Source: CALOBA01 sp942491465 (GTDB lineage: Bacteria; Pseudomonadota; Gammaproteobacteria; Chromatiales; Chromatiaceae). From it: DNA of 64,000 bases. The notes beneath the pieces were generated by a model that made no database searches, was not told the DNA's origin, and saw only the letters and a program-made list of their open reading frames with translations. Below, in pieces: positions 62,729-64,000 of the stretch (positions are counted from its first letter, which is position 1; each line of letters starts with the position of its first letter). The stretch is taken from positions 53,285-117,284 of the forward strand of contig CALOBA010000030.1 of the NCBI GenBank assembly GCA_942491465.1. The letters are read 5' to 3'. A program made the position numbers and the translations under genes.

Positions 62729-64000
62729 ATGGCCACTCTCCGTACTCGGGACATCCGTCGCGGCGCTCTTCGATCTGCCGCTTTCGCGGCGGCGATGCTC
62801 GTCGTCGGCGCATGTAGCGCGGACAGCCCCGGCCCGGCCACGCCGCCTCCCCTCGCCTCTGCCGTCGGCCAATCGCCTGACACGAGCACGCCCAGCCGCA
62901 CTCCAGAACCGGCACCCCACGAAGTAGGACCCCTTGCGCCCGCCGTCATCACGTGGGCTGATGGTGTCGCGCCAGGAGCCGCTCGTGGGCACTCGCTCAA
63001 TATCCCTGCGGGGTGGACAGAGCGAGGTCTGGGCAGATGTCCAAGGAGCGCGGCTGGCGGCATGGGGAGCCCCGACGAGGAACCTGGTCGTGTCACAGGG
63101 AAAACAGGGTCAAGTCGCCCTCATGCCGCCTGATGAGCAAGGCAGGCCCGCACGCGTGGCCACGCTGGCGGCAGGCCTCACGTCGCCTCAAGGTGTGGGG
63201 TTCACGCGGTCCGGAGGCCGCGACGTGCTGGTGATTGCGGAGTCGAACCGGCTCGTGGCATGGTTATGCTCAGAGGGGTCGGTGAGAGACCCACGCGAAA
63301 TCGTCGGTGCGCTTCCGACCACCGGCCATGGTTCAAAGGGCATCGCGATCGACGACGAGACGGTGTATTTCAGCCTCGGGTCGTCAGGCAATCGCGACCC
63401 CGTGTTTTTCACCACCTCACCCGAGCGGGCCGTGATCGTCAGCATCGGACTCGACGGCACGGGGTACGACGTGGTCGCGTCGGGCGTGCTGGCGGCACTG
63501 GGCTCGCCTTCGCGCCCGACGGCACCTTGTTCACTGCCGTGAACCAGGCCGATCGCCAGCCGTATCCGTTCCGCGACGGCACCGGCAAATATGGGCAGGT
63601 GACGGAGGAGTTCGTCAACAGGAACCCCGTCGATCAGGTCACGAGGGTCACCCTGGGATCGACCTGGGTTGGCCCTACTGCATGCCGGATGGGCGCTCGG
63701 GAGCGGACACGCTCGGGCTTGGGTACGTGGCCGACCCATCCCTCAACGCCGATGGCGCGCTGCTCGACTGCACCGCGCCCGAGCCGGTCAGGCGGGGGTT
63801 GCCCGCACACAGCGCCCCGCTCGGCCTGTCGTTCACGACGGCGACAGTGCTGCAGCCAGTGTTGGGCGACGGTGCGCTCATCGGCGCTCACGGCTCGTGG
63901 AACCGTACCCCGCCTCGCGAGCCATACGTGGCGTTCTCGCCATGGAATGCCGACACCGGCACGCTTGGGGCGCTCGAGCCGTTGGTCACAGGCTTTCAGA
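62729..64000 (+). pseudogene. PQQ-dependent sugar dehydrogenase-like lipoprotein, frameshifted, 3' partial
   Basis: ATG 62729 gives a lipoprotein signal peptide (AAFAAAMLVVGACSADSPGP, lipobox VGAC) and a Pro/Thr-rich linker. Frame changes at about 63,010, 63,500 and 63,650 join EVWADVQGARLAAWGAPTRN, TSPQGVGFTRSGGRDVLVIA, FAPDGTLFTAVNQADRQPYP and later LGWPYCMPDGRSGADTLGLG with ALIGAHGSWNRTPPREPYVA. This is the six-bladed beta-propeller of the glucose/sorbosone dehydrogenase family. It runs off the right edge. Confidence 0.78.

Overview
The window holds two unrelated pieces of genome. Bases 1 to about 48,870 read as one high-GC gammaproteobacterial genome. I think this is a purple sulfur bacterium-like member of the Chromatiales, based on the rpsP-rimM-trmD-rplS operon, SohB, exonuclease I, a bacterial V-type ATPase, a PEP-CTERM/EPS-type TPR protein and many small dispersed repeats; that assignment is from memory, not from a search. 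Bases from about 48,890 to 64,000 read as a high-GC actinobacterium (Micrococcales-like: LytR-CpsA-Psr protein, MpaB/DUF2236 oxygenase, PadR regulator, pntAB, small RelA/SpoT synthetase, lipoprotein sugar dehydrogenase). The join lies inside two truncated genes, a V-ATPase A subunit and an acyl-CoA ligase, with no mobile element between them. It is most simply an assembly chimera. Most genes right of the join also carry one-base frameshifts.

Layout of the left part. 1-7.6 kb: housekeeping genes (sohB, LysM protein, DUF457-type membrane protein, the ribosomal/tRNA modification operon, sbcB, a small membrane protein). 7.7-12.9 kb: an exopolysaccharide-type group (PrsT-like TPR protein, polysaccharide deacetylase, sulfotransferase). 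13.0-19.8 kb: an AmmeMemoRadiSam locus made of a membrane spermidine-synthase-like/FMN-binding fusion, a NapH/NosR-like polyferredoxin, the radical SAM enzyme AmrS, a 62-residue Tat-signal peptide, and an exported fusion of the MEMO1-like and AMMECR1 domains. 19.8-21.9 kb: a graveyard of broken genes with two different MITE-like insertions. 22-29.5 kb: plsY, nagZ, a large ferredoxin-domain protein, a lipid kinase, a metallophosphoesterase and an alcohol dehydrogenase. 30.0-37.9 kb: a compact six-gene set (HMGL-like aldolase, PLP aminotransferase, Fe/2-oxoglutarate oxygenase, two enolase-superfamily paralogues and a P-type ATPase without the usual CPC motif) that looks like a small-molecule or metallophore pathway. 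37.9-44.3 kb: an accessory/defence island (truncated ParE with antitoxin, GmrSD-type restriction enzyme, HigB/HigA, SUKH immunity protein with a broken WHH nuclease toxin, truncated Uma2, a sulfotransferase/PEP-CTERM chimera) marked by a 120-bp repeat whose two copies each end in a damaged toxin gene. 44.4-48.8 kb: V-type ATPase subunits D, B and A, with a YheT-like hydrolase on the other strand between A and B.

The two strongest candidates for undescribed biology are the AmmeMemoRadiSam locus, in which membrane electron-transfer modules, a radical SAM enzyme and a tiny Tat peptide are arranged as one operon, and the aldolase/aminotransferase/oxygenase/twin-enolase/P-ATPase cluster. Functions proposed for both are inference. 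No tRNA, rRNA, CRISPR array or transposase gene was found.
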